Origin: Paracoccaceae bacterium
GTDB taxonomy: Bacteria > Pseudomonadota > Alphaproteobacteria > Rhodobacterales > Rhodobacteraceae
Assembly: GCA_003567315.1 (NCBI GenBank)
Contig: PWZT01000017.1
Location: forward strand, 19,418-83,417
Length of the DNA stretch: 64,000 bases
Reading direction: 5' to 3'
Each line of letters begins with the position of its first letter. The stretch's first letter is position 1. Made by a program: the position numbers and the translations under genes. The notes below the pieces were generated by a model. The model ran no database searches. It saw only the letters and a program-made list of their open reading frames with translations, and was not told where the DNA came from. This document shows, piece after piece, positions 9,536 to 18,787 of this stretch.

Positions 9536-10606
9536 TCACGCCCCCCAATCCGCGCCCTGCATCTCCCGCAGCCGCGAGGCCGTGCGCTCGAACTCGAACG
9601 CGCCTGCCCCTTCGGTATAGAGCCGCTCGGGCTCGGAGGCCGCAGACGCGATCAGCCGGACCTTCGCCTCATAGAGCGCATCAACCAAGGTTACAAACCG
9701 CTTCGCCTCGTTGTAATTCGAGACTGTCAGATACGGGATGTCCTCCAGCATCAGGACCCGCAACGCCTCTGCCAGCGCGAGATAATCCGCAGGCCCCAGC
9801 GGTTGACCGCAGAGATCCCAGAACCGCGCCCAGCCCACGCCATTATGCGCGCGCGGCACCACGACCTCCCGCCCTTTAACCTTCAGCTTAAGGGGCTCGC
9901 CCGGATCATGCCCGGTCAACTCATCCCAGATCCGCGCCATCTCGGCGCGCGCCGCCGCATCGGCCGGGTTGAACCACACCTGCGCGCCCGCAAGCCGATG
10001 CTGGCGGTAATCGGTCTCCGACTCCAGCTGATGCACCACCATCCTTGTCTTGATCATCTCGATGAAGGGCAGGAACAACGCCCGGTTCAACCCGTCCTTG
10101 TAGAGATCATCGGGCACCCGGTTCGATGTGCTCACGATTACCACCCCCGCCGCCATCAACCGCTCGAAGAGCCGCCCGACGATCATCGCATCGGTGATAT
10201 CGGTGATCTGCATCTCATCAAACGCCAAGAGCCGCACTTCATCCGCCACCTTGTCGGCCACCGGCGCAAGCGCATCCTCGACCCCGCCTTTGCGCGCCTC
10301 ATGCATGCCCGCGTGGATTTCCTGCATGAAGGCATGGAAATGCACCCGCCTGCGCGGCACATCCCCCAGTTGTGCCACAAACAGATCCATGAGCATCGAC
10401 TTGCCGCGCCCGACGCCGCCCCAGATATAGAGCCCGGGCGCAGGGTCGGGCTTCTGACGGCTCAGAAAGCCCCGCAAACCGCCGCGTTTCGGCGCGGGCT
10501 GTGCCAAATAGTCAAGGATCGGTACGAAAAGCGGCAGGGCCCCGCGCTGGGCCGCATCGGGGCGGATTTCGCCGTCCTCGACCAGTTGGTCATATACCTG
10601 CGTCAT
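9536..10606 (-). CDS. zapE: Cell division protein ZapE (AFG1-like ATPase)
   Basis: ZapE is an AAA-type ATPase that associates with the Z-ring in Gram-negative bacteria; its mitochondrial relative AFG1/LACE1 helps degrade respiratory-chain proteins. The 356-aa protein has Walker A GGVGRGKSMLMDLF (about residues 78-91), the family phrase RVHFHAFM and Walker B LLAFDEMQITDI. A SNRVPDDLY sensor region follows. I chose the ATG at 10606 because GAAGGAC lies just upstream; ATGs at 10618 and 10669 are in frame but lack such a site. It diverges from sseA with 134 bases between them. Confidence 0.93.
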   Translation of the reverse strand: MTQVYDQLVEDGEIRPDAAQRGALPLFVPILDYLAQPAPKRGGLRGFLSRQKPDPAPGLYIWGGVGRGKSMLMDLFVAQLGDVPRRRVHFHAFMQEIHAGMHEARKGGVEDALAPVADKVADEVRLLAFDEMQITDITDAMIVGRLFERLMAAGVVIVSTSNRVPDDLYKDGLNRALFLPFIEMIKTRMVVHQLESETDYRQHRLAGAQVWFNPADAAARAEMARIWDELTGHDPGEPLKLKVKGREVVVPRAHNGVGWARFWDLCGQPLGPADYLALAEALRVLMLEDIPYLTVSNYNEAKRFVTLVDALYEAKVRLIASAASEPERLYTEGAGAFEFERTASRLREMQGADWGA

Positions 10607-10740
10607 AATGTCCTTCATGGCGCAACTCGATACGCCAAACTCCCGCGTAGCGAAAGGGTCCGCTGCCATCTTGCCAGCCTCAATTTGCGCCGTTAGGGGT
10701 ACAGTATGGCGCAGGCAGACGGGTGCGAAGGGAGTGCATG

Positions 10741-11586
10741 ATGGATGATCCGAAAACGCTGGTATCCACGGAGTGGCTCGCCCAGCATCTCAACGATCCC
10801 GATCTGCGCATCCTCGATGCAAGCTGGTACCTGCCGCAGATGGGCCGCGATGCGCGCGCTGAATACGAGGCAGGCCACATACCCGGAGCCCGTTTCTTCG
10901 ATATCGACGAGATCAGCGACCATCGCTCCAGCCTGCCGCATATGGCACCGCCGGTGGAGAAATTCATGTCGCGCATGCGCGCAATGGGGGTGGGCGACGG
11001 GCACCAGGTGGTGGTCTATGACGGGATGGGGCTTTTTTCCGCCGCGCGGGTCTGGTGGCTCTTCCGGCTGATGGGCAAGAGCGATGTGGCCGTGCTCGAC
11101 GGGGGCTTCCCGAAATGGCAGGCCGAAGGGCGCGAAGTCGAGGATCTGGCCCCTGTCCTGCGCGAGCGGCATATCACGGTCCAGCGTCAGGCGCATATGG
11201 TCAAGGATGTGAGCGAAGTCGCCGCCGCCGTCAAACTGCGTGACTGGCAGATCCTCGATGCGCGTTCCGCCGAGCGTTTTCGTGGCGATACGCCCGAGCC
11301 CCGCGAAGGTTTGCGCGCGGGCCATATGCCGGGCGCGTTGAACCTGCCGTTCACCGAGCTTTTCAACCCCGATGGCACGATGAAGCAGGGCGATGCGCTG
11401 CGCGCGGCCTTCGAGGGCGCAGGCGTCGATCTGGAGCGCCGGGTCATCACGACCTGCGGCTCGGGCATCACTGCGGCCGTGCTCAGCCTCGGGCTCGAAA
11501 TGCTCGGGCATCGCGATCACGCGCTTTATGATGGCTCCTGGACCGAATGGGGGCAGTTTCCTGATCTGAAGGTCGAGACCGGATGA
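10741..11586 (+). CDS. sseA: 3-mercaptopyruvate sulfurtransferase
   Basis: SseA moves sulfur from 3-mercaptopyruvate to thiol or cyanide acceptors, producing pyruvate, and takes part in cysteine catabolism. The 281-aa protein consists of two rhodanese domains, about 10-135 and 155-280. The C-terminal domain carries the active-site loop CGSGITAA, the mercaptopyruvate-type loop rather than the thiosulfate-type CRKGVT. The N-terminal domain is the inactive copy (VVVYDGMGLFSAARVWW). AAGGGAG ends six bases before the ATG at 10741; an ATG three bases upstream is too close to it. It overlaps the next gene by four bases (ATGA), so the two are probably translated together. Confidence 0.93.
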   Translation: MDDPKTLVSTEWLAQHLNDPDLRILDASWYLPQMGRDARAEYEAGHIPGARFFDIDEISDHRSSLPHMAPPVEKFMSRMRAMGVGDGHQVVVYDGMGLFSAARVWWLFRLMGKSDVAVLDGGFPKWQAEGREVEDLAPVLRERHITVQRQAHMVKDVSEVAAAVKLRDWQILDARSAERFRGDTPEPREGLRAGHMPGALNLPFTELFNPDGTMKQGDALRAAFEGAGVDLERRVITTCGSGITAAVLSLGLEMLGHRDHALYDGSWTEWGQFPDLKVETG

Positions 11587-12143
11587 CCACGCATCACGCG
11601 GGCGAGACTATTTCCTACACGGTCACATTCCTCGAGATGACCGCCCGGCCCGGCTATGGCTGGCCACATACGCCCGTGGGCATGACGGGCGCGCTTCTGC
11701 GGGCCGAAAACCCGCCTGTGTGGTATTTCCGTGCGCTTTATGATGCTGTCGGGCGCGATTATGCTTGGACCGATCTGCATGAGAATGAGGACCGCGACAT
11801 CGCCGACTGGCTGGCCGATGAAAATGTCGCGCTTTATTCGCTGATCGATCATGGCTGGCCGAAAGGCTTTTTCATGCTTGATGCGCGCGAAAACACGGCC
11901 TGCGATCTGAGCTATTTCGGCCTTGTGCCGGAGGCTGTGGGGCGAGGCCTCGGCGGCTGGATGCTGCGCACGGCCATTCTGACCGCCTGGGAGCGTCCGG
12001 GGCTGGAAGTGTTGCGCGTCAATACCTGCACGCTCGACCATCCGCGCGCGCTGATCCAATACCAGAAACACGGCTTCACCCCGGTCCGACAGGAAGAGCG
12101 CAGTCGCGTCCTGACCCGCGACTGGACCCCGGCCCCCGACTGA
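11583..12143 (+). CDS. GNAT family N-acetyltransferase
   Basis: This 186-aa protein of the GCN5-related acetyltransferase fold transfers an acetyl group from acetyl-CoA to an amine. The acetyl-CoA pyrophosphate loop is visible as VPEAVGRGLGGWML at about 119-132, preceded by a beta strand (CDLSYFGL). The following helix-strand pair ends in ALIQYQKHGFTPV, the usual GNAT C-terminal signature. The start overlaps the sseA stop by four bases. Twelve bases after its stop begins the aminotransferase gene, so sseA, this gene and the aminotransferase form a likely operon around sulfur and amino-acid metabolism. The acceptor substrate is unknown. Confidence 0.85.
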   Translation: MTTHHAGETISYTVTFLEMTARPGYGWPHTPVGMTGALLRAENPPVWYFRALYDAVGRDYAWTDLHENEDRDIADWLADENVALYSLIDHGWPKGFFMLDARENTACDLSYFGLVPEAVGRGLGGWMLRTAILTAWERPGLEVLRVNTCTLDHPRALIQYQKHGFTPVRQEERSRVLTRDWTPAPD

Positions 12144-12154
12144 GAAGATGCGAT

Positions 12155-13342
12155 ATGTTTGAGACACTGCCCGCGCCGAAGCTCGACGGGATCATCGCCC
12201 TGATGCAGGCCTTTGCAGATGATCCGCGCGCGGAGAAAGTCGATCTGGGTGTGGGCGTCTATCGCGATGAATACGGACGCACGCCGGTCATGCGGGCGGT
12301 CAAGGCTGCGGAGGCGCGGATACTCGAGGCGCAGGACAGCAAGAGCTATCTCTCGCTCGCAGGCGACCGCGCCTTTCTGGAAGCGATGGAGACGCTGCTC
12401 CTGGGCGGTTCAGTGCCAGGCGCGCGGGTGGCGGCAGTAGGCACGCCTGGCGGGACGGCGGCTGTGCGCCAGATTTGCGAGTTGATCAAGCGCGCGCGGC
12501 CCGAGGCCACGATCTGGGTGAGCGCGCAGACATGGCCCAACCACCTGCCCCTGATCGCTGCGGCGGGTATGCAGTCGCGGCCCTATCGCTATCTCGACCG
12601 CGAGAGCGGGGCGCTGGATCGCGAAGGGTTCTTTGCCGATCTGGAGCAGATGGCCGCGGGCGATGTGGTATTGTTGCATGGCTGCTGCCACAACCCCACA
12701 GGCGTGGACCTGAGCCTGCAGGATTGGGCCGAAACGGCTGCGCTCATCGAGCGGCGTGGCATGGTGCCTTTCGTGGACATGGCCTATCAGGGCTTTGGCG
12801 TGAGCCTCGACGCGGATGCGGGGGGACTGCGCCATCTGGCCGCGCGGCTCCCCGAAGTGCTGGTGGCCGCGAGTTGTTCCAAGAATTTCGGGCTGTATCG
12901 CGAGCGGGTGGGGCTTGCGATGGCCGTGGTGGAACCTGGTTTGCGCGATACGCTTGCAGGCACGCTGGCGGGGTTGAACCGGCAGAGCTTCGCGTTTCCG
13001 CCAGATCATGGCGGGCGGGTTGTGAGCACGATCCTGGGCGACACAGCCCTGCGCCATGGCTGGCAGGGCGAGTTGGACGCGATGCGCATCCGCGTGGCGG
13101 AGAACCGGCGCGCATTGGCGGAGGCGATCCGGGCCGAGACCGGCTCGGACCGCTTTGGCTTTATCGCCGCCCAAAACGGGATGTTCTCACTGTTGCCGCT
13201 GGCGCCTGCGGAAGTGGAGACACTGCGCGACAAGCACGCGATCTATATGCTGGGTGATGGGCGCGTGAATATGGCGGGGCTGAATGCCGAGACGATTGAC
13301 GTGACAGCGCGGGCAATTGCCGAGGTCTTGCAAGCGCGGTAG
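12155..13342 (+). CDS. Aromatic/aspartate aminotransferase (class I, PLP)
   Basis: This PLP-dependent aminotransferase of the AspC/TyrB branch transfers amino groups between aspartate or aromatic amino acids and 2-oxoglutarate. The 395-aa length is standard. The N-terminal phrase LGVGVYRDEYGRTPV (31-45) is typical of this branch. The HNPTG motif falls at 179-183 and the cofactor lysine K243 lies in SCSKNFGLYRERVG. Position after sseA and a GNAT gene is compatible with a cysteine or aspartate transamination route that would supply mercaptopyruvate, but this is inference. Which substrate dominates cannot be told without structure-level comparison. Confidence 0.9.
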   Translation: MFETLPAPKLDGIIALMQAFADDPRAEKVDLGVGVYRDEYGRTPVMRAVKAAEARILEAQDSKSYLSLAGDRAFLEAMETLLLGGSVPGARVAAVGTPGGTAAVRQICELIKRARPEATIWVSAQTWPNHLPLIAAAGMQSRPYRYLDRESGALDREGFFADLEQMAAGDVVLLHGCCHNPTGVDLSLQDWAETAALIERRGMVPFVDMAYQGFGVSLDADAGGLRHLAARLPEVLVAASCSKNFGLYRERVGLAMAVVEPGLRDTLAGTLAGLNRQSFAFPPDHGGRVVSTILGDTALRHGWQGELDAMRIRVAENRRALAEAIRAETGSDRFGFIAAQNGMFSLLPLAPAEVETLRDKHAIYMLGDGRVNMAGLNAETIDVTARAIAEVLQAR

Positions 13343-13358
13343 CAGGCGTCGCGCCTGC
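13342..13358. terminator. Short perfect hairpin after the aminotransferase gene
   Basis: Seven-base arms GCAGGCG and CGCCTGC enclose a TCG loop, starting on the last base of the stop codon. It lies between convergent genes, but no T-tract follows, so it is a weak terminator candidate. Confidence 0.35.
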
Positions 13359-13414
13359 CTTCGAAGCTGCGCCGTTGCGCGGGCGGCATATTGAGTATTT
13401 TTGGCAAGATGAAA

Positions 13415-14824
13415 TCAGAAGAGACTGCCTTGCTCGGGCGGTTTCTTGGCAGGCTTGCCGGATTTGGGGGCTTGCTGCGGTTGCGCGTGCAGGCGGCTGT
13501 CGGCGAATTCGATCTCGAGCATTCGGGCCTTGGCGGCCGCGCGGGCCTCGGTCAGGACTGCGCCGTCTGCATCGCGCACCACCGCATAGCCGCGCCGGAG
13601 CGTGGCGGGATAGCCCAGCGACTGGCGCAGCCTCTCGAGCGATTCGAGCCGCGTGGTGTGGGTGTCGAGCCGCGCGGTGATGGCGCGGGTGGCGCGGGCG
13701 GCGCGTTCGTCGAGGCGCTCGCGCGACTTTTCGATCTGGAAGCGGATGGTCGCGGGGCGCAGCCCGGCGGCGGTGCTGCGCAATTCCTGCCCCTTGGTCG
13801 TGATCAGCGCGCGCAATGATCCCGGGAAGCGTTCGCTCCATTGATCGAACCGTTGCAGCGCGGGCGCAAGCAGCGTCTCGGCGCGCGGCAGCGCGCGGGA
13901 GAGATCGGCGAGGCGCTGGCGCCGGGTGCTGGCCATCTGCCCGCCCGCACGGATGAGCCGTGCCTCCAGCCCGGTGAGATGCGCCATCAGTTCGGCCTGG
14001 ACCGGCACGGCAATCTCGGCAGCGGCCGTCGGTGTGGGCGCGCGCTGATCGGCGGCGAAGTCGATCAATGTGGTGTCGGTTTCATGGCCCACAGCGGAGA
14101 TCAGCGGGATGCGGCTTGCGGCAGCGGCGCGCACGACGATTTCCTCATTGAACCCCCAGAGATCCTCGATCGAGCCGCCCCCGCGCGCCACGATCAGCAG
14201 ATCAGGGCGCGGGATCGGGCCGTCAGCGCGCAGCGAATTGAACCCGGCAATCGCGCGGGCCACTTCAGGCGCGCAAGCCTGCCCCTGCACCGCGACAGGC
14301 CAGAGGAGCACATGTACGCCGAAGCGGTCATGCAGCCGGTGCAGGATGTCGCGGATCACGGCCCCCTGCGGCGAGGTGATGACCCCAATCACGCGGGGCA
14401 GGGAGGGCAGGCGCTGCTTGCGCTCGGGGGCGAAGAGCCCTTCGGCGGCCAGCGCGGCCTTGCGCTTTTCCAGCATCGCCATCAGCGCACCTGCGCCCGC
14501 GGGCTCAATGCTTTCAACCTGCAACTGGTATTTCGATTGCGGCGCGAAGGTCGTGAGCCGCCCGGTAGCGATGACTTCCATCCCTTCCTCGGGCTTGACC
14601 GCCATGCGCGCGACCTGGCCCTTCCAGCTCACGCCCGCGATGACGGCACGCTCATCCTTTAGGTCGAAATACATATGCCCTGTGCGCGCCACCACGACGC
14701 GGCCCACTTCGCCGCGCACGCGCACGCGTCCGAACTCGCCCTCGAGCACGCGTTTGACTGCGCCCGAGATCTCGGCCACCGAGAATTCAGGGGTGTTGCT
14801 GGCGGGCTCGTCGATCAGGTCCAT
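13415..14824 (-). CDS. xseA: Exodeoxyribonuclease VII large subunit
   Basis: XseA is the catalytic subunit of exonuclease VII, which degrades single-stranded DNA from both ends during mismatch repair and recombination. The 469-aa protein begins with the OB-fold nucleic-acid-binding domain (VAEISGAVKRVLEGEFG and VRVRGEVGRV). The catalytic core has GVITSPQGAVIRDI, ARGGGSIEDLWGFNEE and AVGHETDTTLIDF. A long helical, arginine-rich C-terminal region of coiled-coil type follows. I prefer the ATG at 14824 because the protein then opens like its relatives; an ATG at 14842 is also in frame. It diverges from purD. The small subunit xseB is not nearby. Confidence 0.94.
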   Translation of the reverse strand: MDLIDEPASNTPEFSVAEISGAVKRVLEGEFGRVRVRGEVGRVVVARTGHMYFDLKDERAVIAGVSWKGQVARMAVKPEEGMEVIATGRLTTFAPQSKYQLQVESIEPAGAGALMAMLEKRKAALAAEGLFAPERKQRLPSLPRVIGVITSPQGAVIRDILHRLHDRFGVHVLLWPVAVQGQACAPEVARAIAGFNSLRADGPIPRPDLLIVARGGGSIEDLWGFNEEIVVRAAAASRIPLISAVGHETDTTLIDFAADQRAPTPTAAAEIAVPVQAELMAHLTGLEARLIRAGGQMASTRRQRLADLSRALPRAETLLAPALQRFDQWSERFPGSLRALITTKGQELRSTAAGLRPATIRFQIEKSRERLDERAARATRAITARLDTHTTRLESLERLRQSLGYPATLRRGYAVVRDADGAVLTEARAAAKARMLEIEFADSRLHAQPQQAPKSGKPAKKPPEQGSLF

Positions 14825-14896
14825 GCGGGTCTCGCTTGTCATACCGGCACGACAACCCTAGAACGCGCGGCAGCGAAGGCCAAGAGAGGGCGGGTA

Positions 14897-16159
14897 ATGA
14901 ATATTCTGGTGCTGGGCAGTGGCGGACGCGAAGATGCGCTGGCCTGGGCGATCCTGCAGAACCCGAAATGCGACCGGCTGATCTGCGCGCCCGGCAATGC
15001 GGGTATGGAGGCGATGGCCGAATGCGCCGATCTCGATATCTGCAATGGCGGGGCCGTGGCCAATTTCTGCGAGGAAAACGCGATTGATTTCGTAATGATC
15101 GGGCCGGAGGCGCCGCTGGCAGCAGGCGTCGCGGATCGTTTGCGCGCGGTGGGGATAAGCTGCTTTGGCCCTTCGGCGGCGGCGGCGAAGCTGGAAGCCT
15201 CAAAAGCCTTTACCAAGGAGATCTGCGCGGCTGTGGGCGCGCCGACCGCCGCCTATGCGCGTTTCACCGACGCTCACGCTGCGCGCGACTACATCGCTGC
15301 GCAGGGCGCGCCCATTGTGGTCAAGGCCGACGGGCTCGCGGCGGGCAAGGGCGTGATCGTGGCCATGACCGAGGCCGAGGCGCTGGCCGCGATTGACACG
15401 ATGTTCGGCGGCGAGTTCGGCGCGGCCGGGGCGGAAGTCGTAATCGAGGAATTCATGGAGGGCGAAGAGGCGTCCTTCTTCGTGCTGGTCGATGGCGAGA
15501 GCTGTCTGCCCATCGGCACGGCGCAGGACCACAAGCGCGTGGGCGAGAGCGATACCGGGCCGAACACGGGCGGCATGGGGGCCTATTCGCCAGCGCCTGT
15601 ATTGAGTGACGCGATTGCGGATATGGCGCTCGAGCAGATCATCCGCCCGACCATGGCCGAGATGGCGCGGCGCGGAATGCCTTATCAGGGCGTGCTTTAT
15701 GCGGGGTTGATGATCCGCGACGGGCAGCCGCGGCTGGTGGAATATAATGTCCGCTTCGGCGATCCCGAATGTCAGGTGCTGATGATGCGTCTGGGCGCGC
15801 AGGCGCTCGATCTGATGATGGCCTGCGCCGAGGGGCGGCTTGATGAGATGGCCGTCAACTGGGCCGATGACCATGCGATGACCGTTGTGATGGCCGCGCA
15901 GGGCTATCCGGGCGAGTATGCCAAGGGCAGCGAAATCCGGGGGCTGGAGGCTTGCCCGCGCGACAGCGCGCATATGGTGTTTCATGCGGGCACCAAGGCC
16001 GAGCGCGGGCGCGTGCTTGCCAATGGCGGGCGGGTGCTTAATGTCACGGCGCGCGGTGCCACGCTGGCCGAGGCGCGTGCGCGGGCTTACGATATGATTG
16101 ATCGGCTCGACTGGCCCGAAGGGTTTTGCAGGCGCGATATAGGCTGGCGGGCGCTCTGA
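14897..16159 (+). CDS. purD: Phosphoribosylamine--glycine ligase (GARS)
   Basis: PurD makes glycinamide ribonucleotide from phosphoribosylamine, glycine and ATP, the second step of purine synthesis. The 420-aa protein is an ATP-grasp ligase. The N-terminal NILVLGSGGREDALAW block occupies residues 2-17. The ATP-grasp segments are VVKADGLAAGKGVIVA, EFMEGEEASFFVL and PRLVEYNVRFGDPECQV. The PurD signature NTGGMGAYSPAP is present. The ATG at 14897 follows GAGAGGGCGG. It diverges from xseA. No other pur genes are in the window. Confidence 0.96.
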   Translation: MNILVLGSGGREDALAWAILQNPKCDRLICAPGNAGMEAMAECADLDICNGGAVANFCEENAIDFVMIGPEAPLAAGVADRLRAVGISCFGPSAAAAKLEASKAFTKEICAAVGAPTAAYARFTDAHAARDYIAAQGAPIVVKADGLAAGKGVIVAMTEAEALAAIDTMFGGEFGAAGAEVVIEEFMEGEEASFFVLVDGESCLPIGTAQDHKRVGESDTGPNTGGMGAYSPAPVLSDAIADMALEQIIRPTMAEMARRGMPYQGVLYAGLMIRDGQPRLVEYNVRFGDPECQVLMMRLGAQALDLMMACAEGRLDEMAVNWADDHAMTVVMAAQGYPGEYAKGSEIRGLEACPRDSAHMVFHAGTKAERGRVLANGGRVLNVTARGATLAEARARAYDMIDRLDWPEGFCRRDIGWRAL

Positions 16160-16173
16160 ACCCGCCTGCGCGG

Positions 16174-16575
16174 TCAGACGCCGATTTCAGGTCCGGGACA
16201 GATCAGCGGGCGTGAACTGCGCTGAACTTCATAAAGTTTCGTGCCTTCGCCTTCGCCCATGAAACGGGCATTGAGCCCCTGCTCGCCGCGCCAGAAGACC
16301 CAGCAATGTTCTTCATGCGGGGCATCGTCATAGATGAAGCAAATCTGTTCATCGCGGTCGAACCAGCGACCCTCGCGGCATTCATCCCCCATGAAGGCCC
16401 ATGTGGTGCGCCGTCCGGGGTGAAATTCCTCGATCCCGTAGGGCTGACCGTCGAAGCCGAAAGTGAGCGTCTGGCCGGTCACATAGCTCTCGAACTCCTC
16501 GGCCGTCATCAGGTCTTGTGCGAAAACCGGGGTGGCGAGCCACGCCATGAGCAGGGCTTGGGGAAGATATTTCAT
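16174..16575 (-). CDS. Small exported protein of unknown function
   Basis: This 133-aa protein starts with a clear signal peptide (hydrophobic residues 6-17, probable cleavage after PVFA at 19). The mature part is acidic, rich in Trp and aromatic residues. It has four cysteines, in GDECREGRW, EQICFIYDD, EEHCWVFWRG and LICPGPE, which could form two disulfides in the periplasm. I do not recognise a named domain. The start is firm: AAGGAG lies seven bases upstream, and the ATGA overlaps the stop of the AlkB-type gene. Translational coupling to that membrane enzyme suggests a periplasmic accessory role, which is inference. It is convergent with purD. Confidence 0.75.
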   Translation of the reverse strand: MKYLPQALLMAWLATPVFAQDLMTAEEFESYVTGQTLTFGFDGQPYGIEEFHPGRRTTWAFMGDECREGRWFDRDEQICFIYDDAPHEEHCWVFWRGEQGLNARFMGEGEGTKLYEVQRSSRPLICPGPEIGV

Positions 16576-17606
16576 CGGCTGTCTCCTTGCGCCGCGGCGA
16601 GAGCGTGAGCGGCCCGCTTGTCCATCATCTTGAACCATAGTGGCGGGAACAGCGCAATCACACCCATGAGAGGTAGGCTGTAAGGCAGGATCGGCATACC
16701 CGTTTCCAGCCGGAGTGCCGGGAAAATGCGCGTAGGGTTTGCGTGATGGTCGGAATGGCGCGTGACGTTGACAGTCATCAGCGAGGTGAACCAATGCGGG
16801 CTGTTCCAGCTATGCTGCGGGCCTTGCGGCTCAAAACTGCCATCGGGCAAGGCGCGGCGGGCAAGCCCGTAATGCTGGAGGTAATCGACCATCGCATGTT
16901 GGAACTGCGCATAGGCGGCGAAGCCGATGAGCGCGGCGACCCCGCCCCAGCCCGCGCCGAGCCACGCCAGCGCCAAGACCACAAGCGCGCCGCCAATATA
17001 AGTGACATAAGGGTTTATCCGCCCCGATCGCGCGGCGCGGGCCCGCTCGATCCGAAAGCCCTCGCGCAGATTGCCCCAGAGGCTGCGCGGCAGGTAGCTG
17101 TAGAAACTGACGCCAAGCGGCGGGAAATTGGGGTCGCGCGGGGTGGCGACATGGGGGTGATGCAGGAGCCTGTGCGTGGTGGTGACATGGCCGTAGAGCA
17201 TCGAGATGAATACCCATTTGCCAAGCGCGAAGAGCCCGCGATGTGTGCGGTGGATCAATTCATGCGCATTGGCGATGCTGACTTGCCCGAAATAGAGCCC
17301 GAAGGCGAGGAAACCCGCGATGCGCTCGTCCACGCCCAGCCCGGTCGCCCCGGCCACAGCCAGAACCCCCAACGCCATGAGCCCAAAATGCGCAAGCGCC
17401 AGTGCGACCGAGAGCGCGTTTGCGCCTCGCTCGACTGCATCGGGCTCGGCGGGGGCTGTGCGCCATGCGACAAGCTCATCCGCCAGCGCCGCGATGACCG
17501 AGACATAGGCGAGCGCCACCCATACCCAGAGTCCGCCCGCGACCCCCGCCGAACCAAGCAGCAGGACCGGCACCAGTGCGGCGAGTGTGAAGGGCAGAAG
17601 CGGCAT
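16572..17606 (-). CDS. AlkB-type membrane di-iron monooxygenase (alkane 1-monooxygenase family)
   Basis: Members hydroxylate the terminal carbon of alkanes or other hydrophobic chains using a non-haem di-iron centre fed by rubredoxin. The 344-aa protein has about six membrane segments and all three histidine boxes: HELIHRTH, HRLLHHPHVATPRDP and RHSDHHANP. The AlkB-typical phrases HSWNSPHWFTS and LFPPLWFKMMD are present. It is shorter than characterised alkane hydroxylases (about 400 aa), mostly at the N-terminus. AAGGAC precedes the ATG at 17606. No rubredoxin or rubredoxin reductase gene is in the window, so the electron donor and the true substrate are open. A small exported protein gene follows, overlapping by four bases. 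Confidence 0.87.
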   Translation of the reverse strand: MPLLPFTLAALVPVLLLGSAGVAGGLWVWVALAYVSVIAALADELVAWRTAPAEPDAVERGANALSVALALAHFGLMALGVLAVAGATGLGVDERIAGFLAFGLYFGQVSIANAHELIHRTHRGLFALGKWVFISMLYGHVTTTHRLLHHPHVATPRDPNFPPLGVSFYSYLPRSLWGNLREGFRIERARAARSGRINPYVTYIGGALVVLALAWLGAGWGGVAALIGFAAYAQFQHAMVDYLQHYGLARRALPDGSFEPQGPQHSWNSPHWFTSLMTVNVTRHSDHHANPTRIFPALRLETGMPILPYSLPLMGVIALFPPLWFKMMDKRAAHALAAAQGDSR

Positions 17607-17749
17607 TGCGGGGCGGTCCTTGATACTTGGCGTTGATATAACACGCCACTGGGACGCGCACAGCCGCGCAGATTGCCTCAGCCCGCTTTTCAAGCCTAAG
17701 CAACTGCGATAGCTCTGGAGGCGCAAATAGGGTCAAGAGAGGCGTGGGG

Positions 17750-18787
17750 ATGTCGTTTTTCCGAAAGATGAAAGAGCGCATGTTCCGCGCCTCCTCGAAG
17801 CTCGATGAAGGGCTTGAGGCACTGGTCGAGGAGGGAGGACAGGAGGAAACCGCCCCTGAGCAGCAACCTGCCCCGGAAGCCAAGCCGGAAGCCCAGCCTG
17901 CGAAGCCCGGCCTTCTCGGGCGGATGCTCGGGCGTGATGACAGCCCGCGACGGGTGCTCGATGACGAGATGCTCGAGAGCCTCGAGGAATTGCTGATCCA
18001 GGCCGATATGGGGGTGGAAACCGCGATGCGGGTAAGCGCCAATCTGGCCGAGGGGCGGTTTGGCCGCAAACTCTCGGTCAATGAGATCAAGTCCGCGCTG
18101 GTGCAGGAAATCGCGCGCATCATGGAGCCTGTGGCCAAGCCCCTGCCGCTATACCCTGCGCGCCCGCAAGTGGTGCTGGTGGTAGGCGTGAACGGGGCGG
18201 GCAAGACCACGACCATCGGCAAGCTTGCCAGTCAGTTCCGCGCGGCAGGCAAATCGGTGATGATTGCGGCAGGTGATACATTCCGTGCCGCCGCCGTCGA
18301 GCAGTTGCAAATCTGGGGCGAGCGCGCGGGCGTCCCGGTGATGACGGCGCCCGAAGGCTCGGACCCTGCAAGCCTTGCCTATGAAGCCGTGTCGCGTGCG
18401 AAGACCGAGGGCGCGGATCTCCTGATGATCGACACGGCGGGGCGGTTGCAGAACCGCGCCGATCTGATGGAGGAACTGGCCAAGATCCTGCGCGTGCTGC
18501 GCAAGCTCGACACGGACGCGCCACATAATACGCTTCTCGTGCTCGACGCCACGACCGGGCAGAACGCCCTCTCTCAGGTGGAGATCTTCCGCAAGCTCGC
18601 GGATGTCTCCGGGCTGGTGATGACCAAGCTCGACGGCACCGCGCGCGGCGGCGTTCTGGTTGCGCTGGCCGATCGCTTCGGATTGCCGATCCACGCTATC
18701 GGTGTGGGCGAGCAGATCGACGATCTGCAAGCGTTCGACCCGGAGGAATTCGCAGCCGCGCTGGTGGGCACGGATCTTCAGGCGTGA
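17750..18787 (+). CDS. ftsY: Signal recognition particle receptor FtsY
   Basis: FtsY is the membrane-associated receptor that docks Ffh-ribosome complexes at the translocon; its partner Ffh is also encoded in this window. The 345-aa protein has a short acidic A domain rich in Glu, Ala and Pro (about 18-55), then the N domain helical bundle and the G domain. GTPase motifs are VVGVNGAGKTTTIGKLA (G1, about 143-159), the GDTFRAAAVEQL block, IDTAGRLQNRADLM, and TKLDGTARGG. The ATG at 17750 is preferred over a GTG six bases upstream. Its last ten bases overlap the convergent yqgE gene. Confidence 0.96.
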   Translation: MSFFRKMKERMFRASSKLDEGLEALVEEGGQEETAPEQQPAPEAKPEAQPAKPGLLGRMLGRDDSPRRVLDDEMLESLEELLIQADMGVETAMRVSANLAEGRFGRKLSVNEIKSALVQEIARIMEPVAKPLPLYPARPQVVLVVGVNGAGKTTTIGKLASQFRAAGKSVMIAAGDTFRAAAVEQLQIWGERAGVPVMTAPEGSDPASLAYEAVSRAKTEGADLLMIDTAGRLQNRADLMEELAKILRVLRKLDTDAPHNTLLVLDATTGQNALSQVEIFRKLADVSGLVMTKLDGTARGGVLVALADRFGLPIHAIGVGEQIDDLQAFDPEEFAAALVGTDLQA

